A stretch of 6,984 nt of DNA from Candidatus Saccharimonadia bacterium (GTDB lineage: Bacteria > Patescibacteriota > Saccharimonadia > Saccharimonadales > Saccharimonadaceae). The position numbers and the translations under genes are program-made. Within the stretch, counting starts at the first letter, position 1; every line of letters starts with the position of its first letter. Below are positions 1 through 5,180 of this stretch, piece after piece. The stretch is taken from contig JALRDA010000121.1 in the NCBI GenBank assembly GCA_023257145.1, positions 1 through 6,984 on the forward strand, given 5' to 3'. The notes under the pieces were generated by a model that saw only the letters and a program-made list of their open reading frames with translations, did not search any database and had not been told where the DNA came from.

Positions 1-350
1 CAACGCCGCAAACAACTGCCGCCGCCTGTGATACGCGTATATTAACAATTCCCGCGTGGTATAACGGTTTAACCGATGGCAGCTGTAATTTGCAAAATCC
101 CAACGCGGTTGGTGGGCTCTCTAACTACATCTGGCGAATCGCCCTTAACATTGTTGAGATGATACTACAGATCGTCGGCTACATTACCGTTGGATTTATT
201 ATTTTTGGCGGGTATAAATATATGATTAGCACTGGCTCAGCCGACGGGATGGCCAAGGCGCGTAAAACGATTACCAATGCCGTTGTCGGTCTGCTGATTT
301 CGATCTTCTCGGTTGCGATCGTTAATCTAATTGCAGGAACAATAAAATAA
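1..350 (+). CDS. T4SS-type pilin-like membrane protein 1, 5' end cut by window
   Basis: The reading frame is open from base 3 to the TAA at 348-350 (115 residues seen) and the true start lies left of the window. A TTG at 90 could be taken as a start, but the open frame upstream encodes a sensible extracytoplasmic stretch with two Cys, reading CDTRILTIPAWYNGLTDGSC, so it belongs to the protein. Two hydrophobic helices follow, joined by a short polar turn reading GGYKYMISTGSADG. The helix-turn-helix plan matches the four genes downstream, which points to the VirB2/T4SS-pilin group of small secretion-system subunits. This copy is the most divergent of the set: the turn has GS where the others have GD, and it has a Cys-bearing N-terminal region, so it may be a specialised subunit. 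The stop overlaps the next ATG by one base, indicating translational coupling. Family assignment is inference from topology and paralogy. Confidence 0.75.
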   Translation, partial: TPQTTAAACDTRILTIPAWYNGLTDGSCNLQNPNAVGGLSNYIWRIALNIVEMILQIVGYITVGFIIFGGYKYMISTGSADGMAKARKTITNAVVGLLISIFSVAIVNLIAGTIK

Positions 351-649
351 TGAGTATCACAACCCTTTTAGCTGAAGCGGCGGTAAAAATTAGTCCTAGA
401 GAAATTGGCATTGATGATCCGGTGACGAATGCGAACAGTACCGTTACAAATATTTTAAACACGACGTATTTGTACGCAGGTATCGTCTGTGTCATCGTCA
501 TTATTGTCGCTGGGTTTTACTACGTCCTCTCAAACGGTGATCCAGCGAAAATAAAGCGTGGCAAAGATGGTATTATGGGTGCGGTTGTCGGACTTATCGT
601 TATTATTTTAGCGTTCACGATCACACAATTTGTTATAGGGAGATTTTAA
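350..649 (+). CDS. T4SS-type pilin-like membrane protein 2
   Basis: A 99-residue protein with two transmembrane helices (about 40-60 and 75-97) joined by a polar turn containing YYVLSNGDPAKIKRGKDG. The turn carries the motif YV-x-S-N-G-D followed by spaced Lys residues that is shared with the copies downstream. Unlike copies 3-6 it has no obvious signal peptide: the N-terminus is moderately polar. The start ATG at 350 shares its A with the preceding TAA, and only a weak AGGA lies about 11 nt upstream, so translation is probably coupled to gene 1. It abuts gene 3 with no gap. It is likely a minor or structural subunit of the same T4SS-like apparatus. That role is inferred from the paralogues and cannot be proved from this window. 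Confidence 0.78.
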   Translation: MSITTLLAEAAVKISPREIGIDDPVTNANSTVTNILNTTYLYAGIVCVIVIIVAGFYYVLSNGDPAKIKRGKDGIMGAVVGLIVIILAFTITQFVIGRF

Positions 650-1027
650 ATGAAAAAATGGAAGCAATTAGTAGTAGCCTTTGGATTGGTCGCTGGCGTT
701 AGTTCAGTCGCACTACCAGCGGGTACAGCAAACGCGATAAATGTATTTGATGCCTGTAGTGGCGCCGCTGAATCACAGGTTTGTGCAGCTAAAAGTACGG
801 ATGATGCGAGCAAAATGTCAACAACTGTTGTAAATACGATGTTGTTTATCCTGGGTATTCTAGCGGTGATTATGATTATCGTGAGTGGCATCAAGTACGT
901 GACTGCGAACGGTGATGCTAGTAAGATAAAATCGGCAAAAGATACGCTCACCTACTCGATCGTTGGTCTTGTGGTTGCGATACTTGCGTACTCGATCGTT
1001 AACTTTGTCGTGACGCGGATTGTTTAA
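650..1027 (+). CDS. T4SS-type pilin-like protein 3, with signal peptide
   Basis: A 125-residue protein. Residues 1-29 form a typical signal peptide: Lys-rich start (MKKWKQ), hydrophobic core, and a probable cut after TANA. A short exported segment with Cys36 and Cys45 may form a disulfide. Helices at about 63-84 and 101-123 flank a turn reading SGIKYVTANGDASKIKSAKD. Signal peptide, two helices and small mature size are the general plan of VirB2/TrbC-type pilin subunits of type IV secretion systems. The Shine-Dalgarno sequence AGGGAGA (637-643) lies 6 nt before the ATG, inside the end of gene 2, and the ATG follows directly on the stop of gene 2. It is the third member of the same transcription unit. 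Confidence 0.8.
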   Translation: MKKWKQLVVAFGLVAGVSSVALPAGTANAINVFDACSGAAESQVCAAKSTDDASKMSTTVVNTMLFILGILAVIMIIVSGIKYVTANGDASKIKSAKDTLTYSIVGLVVAILAYSIVNFVVTRIV

Positions 1028-1042
1028 GGAATTAAGGAGAAT

Positions 1043-1411
1043 ATGATGAATAAATTAAAATTAGCCGTTGCTACCTTCGCTGTATTAATTGGTGTTGCGG
1101 CTGTCACACCGGTGTACGAAGTTAGCGCCAATGCAAACACGCAGATTCTTGAAGGTGCAAAAAAGACTGGTACGGAGGGTGGAGCGACTCTTGAGGTGCG
1201 TATCGGCACAGTGACAAGCATCCTCCTATTTATTATCGGTGCTATCTCGGTGATTATGATTATTGTCGGTGGTATCAAGTACGTTGTATCAAACGGCGAT
1301 TCAGGTAAAGTAAAGGCCGCAAAGGATACGATCATGTATGCTGTTGTCGGACTTGTTATAGCCTTGCTAGCCTATGCGATCGTTAGTTTCGTATTAACGA
1401 ACGTTAAGTAG
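1043..1411 (+). CDS. T4SS-type pilin-like protein 4, with signal peptide
   Basis: A 122-residue protein with a signal peptide over about residues 1-31 (MNKLKL start, probable cut after VSANA), a short polar exported segment without Cys, then helices at about 60-81 and 98-119. The turn reads GGIKYVVSNGDSGKVKAAKD, nearly the same as in copies 3, 5 and 6. A strong Shine-Dalgarno sequence AAGGAGA (1034-1040) precedes two adjacent ATGs at 1043 and 1046; either could be used, and spacing from the AGGAG core favours the second. It lies 15 nt after gene 3 and ends the close-packed part of the cluster. It is probably a pilin subunit of a T4SS-like machine (inferred by paralogy). Confidence 0.8.
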   Translation: MMNKLKLAVATFAVLIGVAAVTPVYEVSANANTQILEGAKKTGTEGGATLEVRIGTVTSILLFIIGAISVIMIIVGGIKYVVSNGDSGKVKAAKDTIMYAVVGLVIALLAYAIVSFVLTNVK

Positions 1412-1421
1412 AATAATAGTA

Positions 1422-1450
1422 TTAACAAAACCGGTTTAATCTGGTATAAA
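1422..1450 (+). promoter_or_regulatory. Promoter of pilin gene 5
   Basis: A TTAACA -35 box (1422-1427) is followed by a 17-nt spacer and a TATAAA -10 box (1445-1450). TGG directly in front makes this an extended -10. Transcription would begin near 1457, about 28 nt before the ATG. It allows gene 5 to be expressed apart from genes 1-4. Confidence 0.72.
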
Positions 1451-1484
1451 GTAGATAGAGTAATCCTAAGAAAGGGAAAAACAA

Positions 1485-1886
1485 ATGAAAAACGTTATTA
1501 AGAAAACTATGCAAAGTTTATTGCTTGTTCCTGTTTTGGCACTAGGCGTAAGCTTCGCTGCTACTGCCCTGCAGCCTGTTGATACATATGCTGCACTAAC
1601 CGCTGCTGACGGCGCATTAGGTGCGAAGACACAAGAACAGCCAACATCAGTTGAAGGTGATGATGGTGTCTTTAAAACAATCACGAACGTACTCCTCTTC
1701 ATTATCGGTGCTGTTTCAGTAATCATGCTAATCATCGGTGGTATTCGCTACGTAGTATCAGGTGGTGATAGTAGTGCTGTTACAAGTGCGAAAAACACAA
1801 TCCTTTACGCTGTTGTTGGTATCATTGTTGCCCTACTTGCCTACGCACTGGTCAACTTCGTCCTTACAAGCTTTAGCGCTGCCTAG
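1485..1886 (+). CDS. T4SS-type pilin-like protein 5, with own promoter
   Basis: A 133-residue protein: signal peptide (MKNVIKK start, hydrophobic core, probable cut after DTYA at residue 36), polar exported segment to about residue 65, helix 69-90, turn GGIRYVVSGGDSSAV, helix 107-129, short tail. The Shine-Dalgarno sequence AAAGGG (1471-1476) sits 8 nt before the ATG. It has its own promoter and a strong terminator, so it can be made in higher amounts than copies 1-4, as expected for a major subunit (inference). By eye about 54 of 67 residues across the two-helix core match the pilin at 3587-4003 (-), the closest pair in the window. The rest of the family assignment rests on topology typical of VirB2/T4SS pilins. 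Confidence 0.82.
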   Translation: MKNVIKKTMQSLLLVPVLALGVSFAATALQPVDTYAALTAADGALGAKTQEQPTSVEGDDGVFKTITNVLLFIIGAVSVIMLIIGGIRYVVSGGDSSAVTSAKNTILYAVVGIIVALLAYALVNFVLTSFSAA

Positions 1887-1902
1887 TATCACCGCTAACT
1901 TT

Positions 1903-1937
1903 AAAAAGAAACGCTCCAATACGAGCGTTTCTTTTTT
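1903..1937 (+). terminator. Intrinsic terminator after pilin 5
   Basis: Arms 1903-1916 and 1923-1936 pair perfectly over 14 bp with a 6-nt loop. The 3' arm ends in a T run (1932-1937). It lies 17 nt after the pilin 5 stop. The A-rich 5' arm could make it work weakly on the other strand as well. Confidence 0.85.
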
Positions 1938-1964
1938 GTTGCGATACGATCTAGGTAAAACTTC

Positions 1965-2165
1965 AGACTATATTTATACGGATTGATCGTTGAATTGACT
2001 AAGTGTCATTAACACCAGGAGAGCAGATGATGTACGTAGCCTGGGCCAGTTGACCTCTAGTTTACTTGTTAGTCGGGACGACAGATATCATGGTGGCTAA
2101 AACAAGCTTCACCGCTATAAAGTCACCATTAAAAATAGCTCGATAAAATCGAGCTATTTTTAATG
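1965..2165 (+). ncRNA. Gene-free, hairpin-rich stretch; possible structured RNA of unknown type
   Basis: The roughly 290 nt between pilin 5 and hsp20 hold no convincing protein gene. On the + strand several pairings can be drawn: GTGT/ACAC (2003-2006 with 2012-2015), CCAGG/CCTGG (2015-2019 with 2040-2044), GTCG/CGAC (2072-2075 with 2079-2082), and a 9-bp stem with one G-U (2090-2098 with 2121-2129). A long-range pairing of 1973-1981 with 2112-2121 would form a pseudoknot with that last stem. The stretch ends in the palindromic terminator at 2127-2165. The only promoter-like match is a lone TATATT (1969-1974) with no good -35 box. It was compared from memory with SRP RNA, tmRNA, RNase P RNA and 6S RNA and fits none. 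An undescribed or diverged small RNA is possible; plain spacer DNA is also possible. Confidence 0.28.
2127..2165 (-). terminator. Long palindromic, probably bidirectional terminator of hsp20
   Basis: A perfect 18-bp inverted repeat (2127-2144 with 2148-2165) encloses a 3-nt loop of A. A runs on the left arm and T runs on the right arm give a U tract in both directions. On the minus strand it follows the hsp20 stop by 15 nt. On the plus strand it would end any transcript from the 1965-2126 region. Confidence 0.82.
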
Positions 2166-2180
2166 AACGGTACCGATAGA

Positions 2181-2645
2181 TTACTGAATCGTAATTTTCT
2201 TGGCTTGTTCTTGTTTTACCTTTGTAAAGCTGATGCTTAGAACGCCGTCTTTTAGGACTGCCCCTACTTCATCTTCCTTTACAGCGACAGGTAGTGCTAG
2301 TGTGCGGCTAAATTCACCCCAGTAGCATTCCTGAATGTGCCAGTTAGTCGCGTCGGTGTCATCACCGCTTGATAGCGTACCGCTGATTGTCAAAATACCA
2401 TCGCTGATACTTACATCTAGGTCTTCTTTGTTTACACCTGCTGTGCGCGCTTTAACGATAAGTTTTTCATCGGTTTCGTACACATCAACTGCGAGCTGCC
2501 CTGGAAAATCATCTTCTGATTCTTCCCATGCTGAATCATCAGCTGGCGCAGTCGTAGGTTCAGGTTGGTTTAGGTCGTCGTCGTTCAAGAACGCTGCGGC
2601 CAATTCATCTTCGATCAAAAGATCATCGTTTTGTTTCCGGGCCAT
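2181..2645 (-). CDS. Hsp20 / alpha-crystallin small heat-shock protein
   Basis: An ATP-independent chaperone that would bind unfolding proteins in the cytosol and hold them for refolding. The 154-residue protein has an acidic N-terminal arm (about 11-47, rich in D and E), then the alpha-crystallin domain (about 50-142) starting LAVDVYETDEKLIVKA and containing the family signature around LKDGVLSISF (131-140). The last residues KKITIQ include an I-x-I motif, used in the family for oligomer contacts. The start at 2645 is chosen over an in-frame ATG at 2657 because GGAGG (complement of 2651-2655) lies 5 nt before it, and the upstream ATG would be part of that site. The arm is unusual: small heat-shock proteins more often have a hydrophobic, Phe-rich N-terminus. 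It is read divergently from comF. No CIRCE-like repeat was seen in the promoter. Confidence 0.93.
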   Translation of the reverse strand: MARKQNDDLLIEDELAAAFLNDDDLNQPEPTTAPADDSAWEESEDDFPGQLAVDVYETDEKLIVKARTAGVNKEDLDVSISDGILTISGTLSSGDDTDATNWHIQECYWGEFSRTLALPVAVKEDEVGAVLKDGVLSISFTKVKQEQAKKITIQ

Positions 2646-2691
2646 GATATCCTCCACTTTCTCTAGGCTCTATTGACAAATAGTCTTTCAC

Positions 2692-2720
2692 ATTATAACA
2701 ACCGTTTGCGGTATAATCAA
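2692..2720 (-). promoter_or_regulatory. hsp20 promoter
   Basis: On the minus strand TTGATT (complement of 2715-2720) is followed by a 17-nt spacer and a perfect TATAAT (complement of 2692-2697), preceded by TGT as an extended -10. Transcription would begin near 2685, about 40 nt before the ATG. It looks like a housekeeping-sigma promoter. The -35 box overlaps the comF -10 box. Confidence 0.75.
2712..2717 (+). promoter_or_regulatory. -10 box of comF
   Basis: A perfect TATAAT at 2712-2717 would start transcription near 2724, 28 nt before the comF ATG. No good -35 lies at 17 nt; TTCACA at 2687-2692 is 19 nt away. It shares bases 2715-2717 with the hsp20 -35 box. Confidence 0.6.
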
Positions 2721-2729
2721 TGAAACAGT

Positions 2730-2759
2730 ATGGCTAAACGTAAAAACTACAATGATTGA
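2730..2759 (+). promoter_or_regulatory. Possible 9-codon leader ORF overlapping the comF start
   Basis: ATG at 2730 opens a short frame reading MAKRKNYND and stopping at TGA 2757-2759, which overlaps the comF ATG (2752) by 8 nt. comF has no visible Shine-Dalgarno sequence, so ribosomes ending this short frame could re-initiate on comF. The leader ORF itself also lacks a Shine-Dalgarno sequence and sits only about 6 nt from the predicted transcript start. It may be chance. Confidence 0.3.
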
Positions 2760-3417
2760 CCACCTACTTTCAGTGGTTGCACCCCACCTCTGTTGCGGTT
2801 GCGGTGAGATCGGCACGCTTTTGTGTGACAATTGTAAATATGACATCGTAAATGATGTCGTTAAAGTATGTGTACAATGTGGGACGCCGTCTGGTGAAAA
2901 TAACGTGTGTAGTAGTTGTGAGACACCGTATGTTCGAGCATGGTGTGTTGGCGAGCGATCTGGTGTGTTACAGCGGTTAATTGGTGATTTTAAATTTCAA
3001 AATATGTATGCCGCCCACGTTCCTTTGGTGGATTTGCTCGATCAGGTTATTGATCAGTTGCCTAAGGATACGATTATCGTGCCGGTTCCGACAGTACCAA
3101 GTCACGTCCGCGAGCGTGGCTATGATCATACGTTACTGCTCGGCAAACGACTCGCCAAGCGACGAGGCGTTCGTATGCAGCACGTTATATCACGTACAAC
3201 GGTTACGAAGCAGCGTGATGCTAGTCGCTCGCAGCGCATTGCGCAGGCCAAGGTCGCCTTTAAAGTGAAGACCCCGATTGACGAAGCTGCGCCGTATTTG
3301 TTAATTGATGATGTTGTGACGACGGGTGCCACGATCAAATATGCGTCACTTGCACTTCGCGAGGCGGGCGCTAAAGAAGTGTGGGTTGCGGTAATTGCTC
3401 GCCAACCTATCGACTAA
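2752..3417 (+). CDS. comF: ComF family phosphoribosyltransferase-like competence protein
   Basis: A 221-residue protein of usual length for ComF/ComFC. The N-terminal zinc-finger region has Cys pairs at 14/17, 25/28, 40/43 and 53/56. The C-terminal phosphoribosyltransferase-type domain has the PRPP-binding motif LLIDDVVTTGATI (183-195) and the conserved stretch around PVPTVPSHVRERGYDHT (111-127). In Firmicutes and Proteobacteria ComF proteins support uptake of single-stranded DNA in natural transformation, probably acting with the ComFA helicase or downstream recombination proteins in the cytosol. The start at 2752 matches the family start (L-L-x-x-V-x-P-x-x-C), although no Shine-Dalgarno sequence precedes it. 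It stands alone here, divergent from hsp20 and followed by a tRNA gene. Lone comF genes are common; competence genes such as comEC would be elsewhere. Confidence 0.9.
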   Translation: MIDHLLSVVAPHLCCGCGEIGTLLCDNCKYDIVNDVVKVCVQCGTPSGENNVCSSCETPYVRAWCVGERSGVLQRLIGDFKFQNMYAAHVPLVDLLDQVIDQLPKDTIIVPVPTVPSHVRERGYDHTLLLGKRLAKRRGVRMQHVISRTTVTKQRDASRSQRIAQAKVAFKVKTPIDEAAPYLLIDDVVTTGATIKYASLALREAGAKEVWVAVIARQPID

Positions 3418-3429
3418 CCGTATCGTATC

Positions 3430-3438
3430 TGTTATTAT
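3430..3438 (+). promoter_or_regulatory. Extended -10 promoter of tRNA-Ser(UGA)
   Basis: TGT followed directly by TATTAT (3433-3438) lies about 10 nt before the tRNA 5' end. No clear -35 box is seen; the spacer would reach into the comF stop. The transcript would begin within a few bases of the mature tRNA. Confidence 0.5.
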
Positions 3439-3447
3439 GGTTCTGCT

Positions 3448-3537
<90 letters not shown>

Positions 3538-3571
3538 CGAAAATAGACGATCGAAAGATCGTCTTTTTTCG
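3538..3571 (+). terminator. Terminator shared by tRNA-Ser(UGA) and convergent pilin 6
   Basis: AGACGATC (3545-3552) and GATCGTCT (3557-3564) form an 8-bp stem closed by a GAAA tetraloop. It is followed by T3565-T3569. Outside a single T-T mismatch, CGAAAA and TTTTCG continue the pairing (3538-3543 with 3566-3571), so the hairpin has A and T tracts on both sides. It can therefore serve the tRNA on the plus strand and the pilin gene (stop at 3587) on the minus strand. Confidence 0.82.
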
Positions 3572-3586
3572 TAGCTTGCTACCCGC

Positions 3587-4003
3587 TTAGACGTCTAATC
3601 CGTCAGTGCCACCGCCCAGGCCATCTGCCGAAAAGCTAGTCAAAACAAAATTGATAAGTGCGTAGGATAGGAGTGCAACAATCAACCCGACAATCGCATA
3701 TAAAATCGTGTTTTTTGCAGCAGCTACATTAGAAGAATCTCCGCCGGAAACCACATAACGCAGTCCGCCGATAATAATCATGATGACGCTGATGGCGCCA
3801 ATGACAAATAACAGAACACTCGTTACTGTACTGAAAATGCCTGTCGCACCAAACAAGTCGGTCACTTGCTCGACGCCTTTTGCGGCGCTCGCGCCGGCCT
3901 CCATCCCCTGATTAAAGGCGTATGTGGCGGATGAAATAACTATATTAGCTAGTGATGCTACGGTAATAGCGACTGCGCTGTAATGACGATATGGTAAATT
4001 CAC
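3587..4003 (-). CDS. T4SS-type pilin-like protein 6 (dispersed copy)
   Basis: A 138-residue protein on the minus strand: signal peptide (about 1-29, ending SSATYA), exported segment, helix 62-83, turn GGLRYVVSGGDSSNV, helix 100-122, and a Gly-rich tail (DGLGGGTDGLDV) not seen in the other copies. The start is GTG at 4003 with AGGGAG four bases upstream; no ATG gives a better site. About 54 of 67 core residues equal those of pilin 5, including the SGGDSS and AKNTILYA segments, so the two derive from a fairly recent duplication. Its promoter has a perfect TATAAT, suggesting strong expression. It stands apart from the pilin cluster, between two tRNA-Ser genes. Role as a T4SS or pilus subunit is by paralogy. 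Confidence 0.82.
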   Translation of the reverse strand: MNLPYRHYSAVAITVASLANIVISSATYAFNQGMEAGASAAKGVEQVTDLFGATGIFSTVTSVLLFVIGAISVIMIIIGGLRYVVSGGDSSNVAAAKNTILYAIVGLIVALLSYALINFVLTSFSADGLGGGTDGLDV

Positions 4004-4041
4004 AATGCTCCCTTATATTACTTTTACATCATATTATCTAT

Positions 4042-4070
4042 ATTATAGCAAGGTCTGTGCAAAAAGTCTA
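4042..4070 (-). promoter_or_regulatory. Promoter of pilin 6
   Basis: On the minus strand TAGACT (complement of 4065-4070) is followed by a 17-nt spacer and TATAAT (complement of 4042-4047), with TGC just before it as an extended -10. Transcription would begin near 4035, about 32 nt before the GTG start. Confidence 0.7.
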
Positions 4071-4088
4071 CCCCTGGCCCCTGTCCTG

Positions 4089-4097
4089 TGATACAAT
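4089..4097 (+). promoter_or_regulatory. Extended -10 promoter of tRNA-Ser(GCU)
   Basis: TGA followed by TACAAT (4092-4097) forms an extended -10 box. A second TACAAT lies at 4106-4111 and could serve instead. No good -35 box is seen. Confidence 0.5.
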
Positions 4098-4130
4098 AAT
4101 CCAAGTACAATTAGTACAAGAAGCCCGTAC

Positions 4131-4223
4131 GGAGGGGTACCCAAGTGGCTTAAGGGGACGGTTTGCTAAATCGTTAGTCTGGAGAGATCTGGAGCGGGAG
4201 TTCGAATCTCCCCTCCTCCGCCA
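4131..4223 (+). tRNA. trnS: tRNA-Ser(GCU)
   Basis: Acceptor arms GGAGGGG (4131-4137) and CTCCTCC (4213-4219) pair with one G-U, followed by discriminator G and encoded CCA (4221-4223). The anticodon stem ACGGT/ATCGT encloses TTGCTAA, giving anticodon GCT at 4165-4167 (AGC/AGU codons). It has the long variable arm of serine tRNAs and a standard T-loop with TTCGAATC. 93 nt including CCA. Confidence 0.95.
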
Positions 4224-4260
4224 AGAAAATACGTCGACTATTTGGTCGGCGTATTTTCTT
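4223..4260 (+). terminator. Terminator of tRNA-Ser(GCU)
   Basis: A 16-bp stem (4223-4238 with 4245-4260, one G-U) encloses a 6-nt loop. The left arm begins with the A of the tRNA CCA end. The right arm ends TATTTTCTT and is followed by T, giving a U-rich tail. Confidence 0.8.
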
Positions 4261-4288
4261 TGTCGGGGTGGGTAGCGATACGGCTAAA

Positions 4289-4305
4289 TGGTATACTTTT
4301 AGATA
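4289..4305 (+). promoter_or_regulatory. Promoter of uppP placed for a leaderless mRNA
   Basis: TGG plus TATACT (4292-4297) is an extended -10 box. Seven bases later comes the uppP ATG (4305), where RNA polymerase would be expected to start. No Shine-Dalgarno site can fit. Confidence 0.65.
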
Positions 4306-5141
4306 TGACTATATGGGAAGCAATTTTACTGGGCATCATTGAGGGTGTCACTGAATTTCTTCCAATTTCCAGTACCGGGCATCTGACAATTACAGAAAAG
4401 TTACTCGGCTATTCAATTGATCATGCCGATATTACGGCATTTACGGCGATTATTCAGGTGGGGGCTGTATTGGCGACACTGCTATTTTTTAGGCGAGATA
4501 TTTGGCGCATCGGACTTGCGTGGCTACGAGGTGTTGGGAATAAACAGCAACGTGCAGACCCTGATTATCGGTTTGGGTGGGCAATTATTTTAGGATCACT
4601 ACCGATTGGATTTATCGGACTATTATTCCAGCATCATATCGAGACCACACTGCGCAGTCTGTGGGTGGTTGCTATTGCCCTTATTGTTTGGAGCGGGGTG
4701 ATGTGGATCGCGGACAAATATGCAACGCAAAAGCGCCATGAAGATGGCGTCACCTGGAAAGATACATTATTTATCGGGGTTGTGCAGTGTCTCGCACTTA
4801 TACCTGGCGTGTCGCGTTCGGGTGCGACAATGTCGGCCGGTCTTTTTCGTGGATTCGATCGCGTCACCGTCACAAAATTATCGTTTTTCTTATCGATCCC
4901 AGCGCTACTAGCGGCTGGCGCGATGCAGACAGTGAGTAATATCGACACAATCTCTACGGGTGTTGGCTGGCTGCCGACGATTGTCGCTACACTGGTTAGC
5001 TTTGCGGTGGCATATGTCGCCGTAGCGTGGTTATTGAAATTTATCGCCAAACATAACTACGCGGTTTTTATTGTGTACCGTTTAGTTCTAGGGAGTATTA
5101 TTATGGTGTTATTGTTGACGAATACGATATCGGCAACATAA
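4305..5141 (+). CDS. uppP: Undecaprenyl-diphosphatase UppP/BacA
   Basis: An integral membrane phosphatase that turns undecaprenyl diphosphate into undecaprenyl phosphate, recycling the lipid carrier for peptidoglycan and other surface glycans; it gives bacitracin tolerance when abundant. The 278 residues match the usual family length. Both catalytic signatures are present: EGVTEFLPISSTGH (13-26, with the Glu and His used for metal and catalysis) and PGVSRSGAT (167-175, with the catalytic Arg171). About seven to eight hydrophobic segments follow the family plan. The start at 4305 is chosen because the family begins at this point (MTIWEAILLGIIEG). An in-frame ATG at 4242 lies inside the tRNA terminator and upstream of the -10 box, so it is not used. 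No ribosome-binding site is visible: leaderless. Confidence 0.96.
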   Translation: MTIWEAILLGIIEGVTEFLPISSTGHLTITEKLLGYSIDHADITAFTAIIQVGAVLATLLFFRRDIWRIGLAWLRGVGNKQQRADPDYRFGWAIILGSLPIGFIGLLFQHHIETTLRSLWVVAIALIVWSGVMWIADKYATQKRHEDGVTWKDTLFIGVVQCLALIPGVSRSGATMSAGLFRGFDRVTVTKLSFFLSIPALLAAGAMQTVSNIDTISTGVGWLPTIVATLVSFAVAYVAVAWLLKFIAKHNYAVFIVYRLVLGSIIMVLLLTNTISAT

Positions 5142-5164
5142 TATATTCACCTGTATTCCCCTCA

Positions 5165-5180
5165 TGCTATACTAAAATCA
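5165..5180 (+). promoter_or_regulatory. Promoter of the PH-like membrane protein, leaderless placement
   Basis: TGC plus TATACT (5168-5173) is an extended -10 box, with TTCACC (5146-5151) 16 nt upstream as a possible -35. The ATG follows after 6 nt, at the expected transcript start. Confidence 0.65.

Noticed and set aside
90..350. TTG at 90 as the start of pilin 1
   Set aside because: The frame stays open to the window edge, with Cys and Trp-bearing sequence fitting an exported N-terminal segment.
646..1735. Three antisense open frames opposite pilins 3, 4 and 5 (646-951, 1024-1335, 1466-1735)
   Set aside because: They lie in the same place against each paralogue, so they reflect shared sense-strand composition. 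They have no ribosome-binding sites or recognisable protein features.
1762..1986. 74-codon plus-strand frame overlapping the end of pilin 5
   Set aside because: It is an out-of-frame shadow that reads through the terminator hairpin and has no ribosome-binding site.
2014..2050. SRP (4.5S) RNA-like stretch containing GCAGATGA
   Set aside because: The GNRA/GGAA tetraloop and the paired internal loops that define the SRP core are absent; the match is limited to eight bases.
2646..2657. Upstream ATG giving Hsp20 four more residues
   Set aside because: This ATG is part of the Shine-Dalgarno site of the better start at 2645.
2730..2800. Programmed frameshift joining the short leader ORF to comF (UAAAAAC run)
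   Set aside because: The comF frame is +1 to the leader, whereas such a slip site gives -1, and the heptamer is imperfect. The comF ATG also fits the family start.
3991..4275. 94-codon plus-strand frame through tRNA-Ser(GCU)
   Set aside because: It covers the pilin 6 promoter, the tRNA and its terminator and shows no protein features.
4242..4304. Upstream ATG in frame with uppP
   Set aside because: It lies inside the tRNA terminator and before the -10 box, and the 21 extra residues do not resemble the family.
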